Shown in pieces: positions 14,268 through 14,343 of a stretch of 14,343 nucleotides of DNA. The DNA comes from an uncultured Clostridia bacterium. GTDB lineage: Bacteria > Bacillota > Clostridia > Oscillospirales > Acutalibacteraceae. Below the pieces are notes generated by a model that ran no database searches, was not told the origin of the DNA, and saw only the letters and a list, made by a program, of their open reading frames with translations. The stretch's first letter is position 1. Each line of letters begins with the position of its first letter. The stretch is from the NCBI GenBank assembly GCA_945971755.1, contig CAMFPJ010000026.1, positions 1 through 14,343 of the forward strand. Direction: 5' to 3'. Both the position numbers and the translations under genes were made by a program.

Positions 14268-14343
14268 TTAAACGCCCCATGTCAGAACTTTAGGGTTACG
14301 GTAATAATCCGAACCCGTCAAAAATGCAGTATTAAAGCGATAT
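14268..14343 (-). CDS. Possible 3' end of a gene cut by the window edge
   Basis: This is the only frame open on the minus strand from the window edge: 24 codons ending at TAA (14270-14268), with residues ending RNPKVLTWGV. The stop lies 17 nt before the ATG of the small membrane protein, with that gene's ribosome binding site directly after it, which looks like an operon junction. A run of 24 open codons is not rare by chance, and the product cannot be named. Confidence 0.35.
   Translation of the reverse strand, partial: YRFNTAFLTGSDYYRNPKVLTWGV

Noticed and set aside
14278..14280. ATG as the start of the small membrane protein
   Set aside because: No ribosome binding site precedes it and it would fall within the probable end of the upstream gene; the ATG at 14250 has AGGGGGA at good spacing.
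14316..14321. TTGACG as a -35 box for the small membrane protein gene
   Set aside because: The hexamer 17 nt downstream is TAACCC, a poor -10, and the stretch is open as possible coding sequence.
1..14343. Search for mobile elements, CRISPR arrays, tRNAs or defence genes
   Set aside because: No transposase, integrase, regularly spaced repeat, tRNA-like fold or toxin/defence signature was seen on either strand; the block is continuous conserved coding sequence.

Overview
The window reads as an information-processing gene block from a moderate-to-low-GC member of the Firmicutes, class Clostridia. An Oscillospirales/Ruminococcaceae-like source is my best guess, from gene content and order only. 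The signs are TrmFO instead of TrmA, an infC-rpmI-rplT operon behind an attenuator-type leader, dprA-topA-trmFO linkage, an Elp3-like radical SAM gene between rnc and smc, and AGGAGG-type ribosome binding sites. Every supported gene lies on the minus strand, so transcription runs from high to low coordinates. I see no tRNA, rRNA, CRISPR array, insertion sequence or phage gene.

Layout in transcription order. (1) 14343-13894: a possible 24-codon 3' end of a gene cut by the window edge, then a small unrecognised membrane-anchored protein. (2) 13893-13689: a 205-nt intergenic region with a near-consensus sigma-A promoter, a leader of about 140 nt with three hairpins, and an intrinsic terminator ahead of infC. 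This fits the Firmicutes L20 leader. (3) 13688-12531: infC (probably starting at AUC), rpmI and rplT, closed by a second terminator-like hairpin. (4) 12477-7038: SpoU-family RNA methyltransferase, dprA, topA and trmFO. (5) 7026-1: rnc, an Elp3-like radical SAM protein, smc, ftsY, and rdgB truncated by the window edge.

The genes are tightly packed. Four junctions are ATGA stop/start overlaps (methyltransferase/dprA, topA/trmFO, rnc/radical SAM, radical SAM/smc). rdgB starts 26 nt inside ftsY. Genes downstream of the rplT terminator are probably cotranscribed through readthrough or from an undetected internal promoter. Together they cover translation initiation and ribosome assembly, RNA modification and processing, DNA topology and uptake, chromosome compaction, membrane protein targeting and nucleotide-pool cleaning.

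Most of this is conserved housekeeping DNA, and I find no convincing new multi-gene system. The points most worth a second look are: an FtsY with a long acidic region and a basic-aromatic KRGFF-type motif at its C-terminus, resembling the N-terminal region of E. coli FtsY; the dual use of that DNA as the rdgB ribosome binding site and start; the AUC start of infC; the leader architecture; and the terminator plus SD-less methyltransferase start inside an otherwise continuous gene run.
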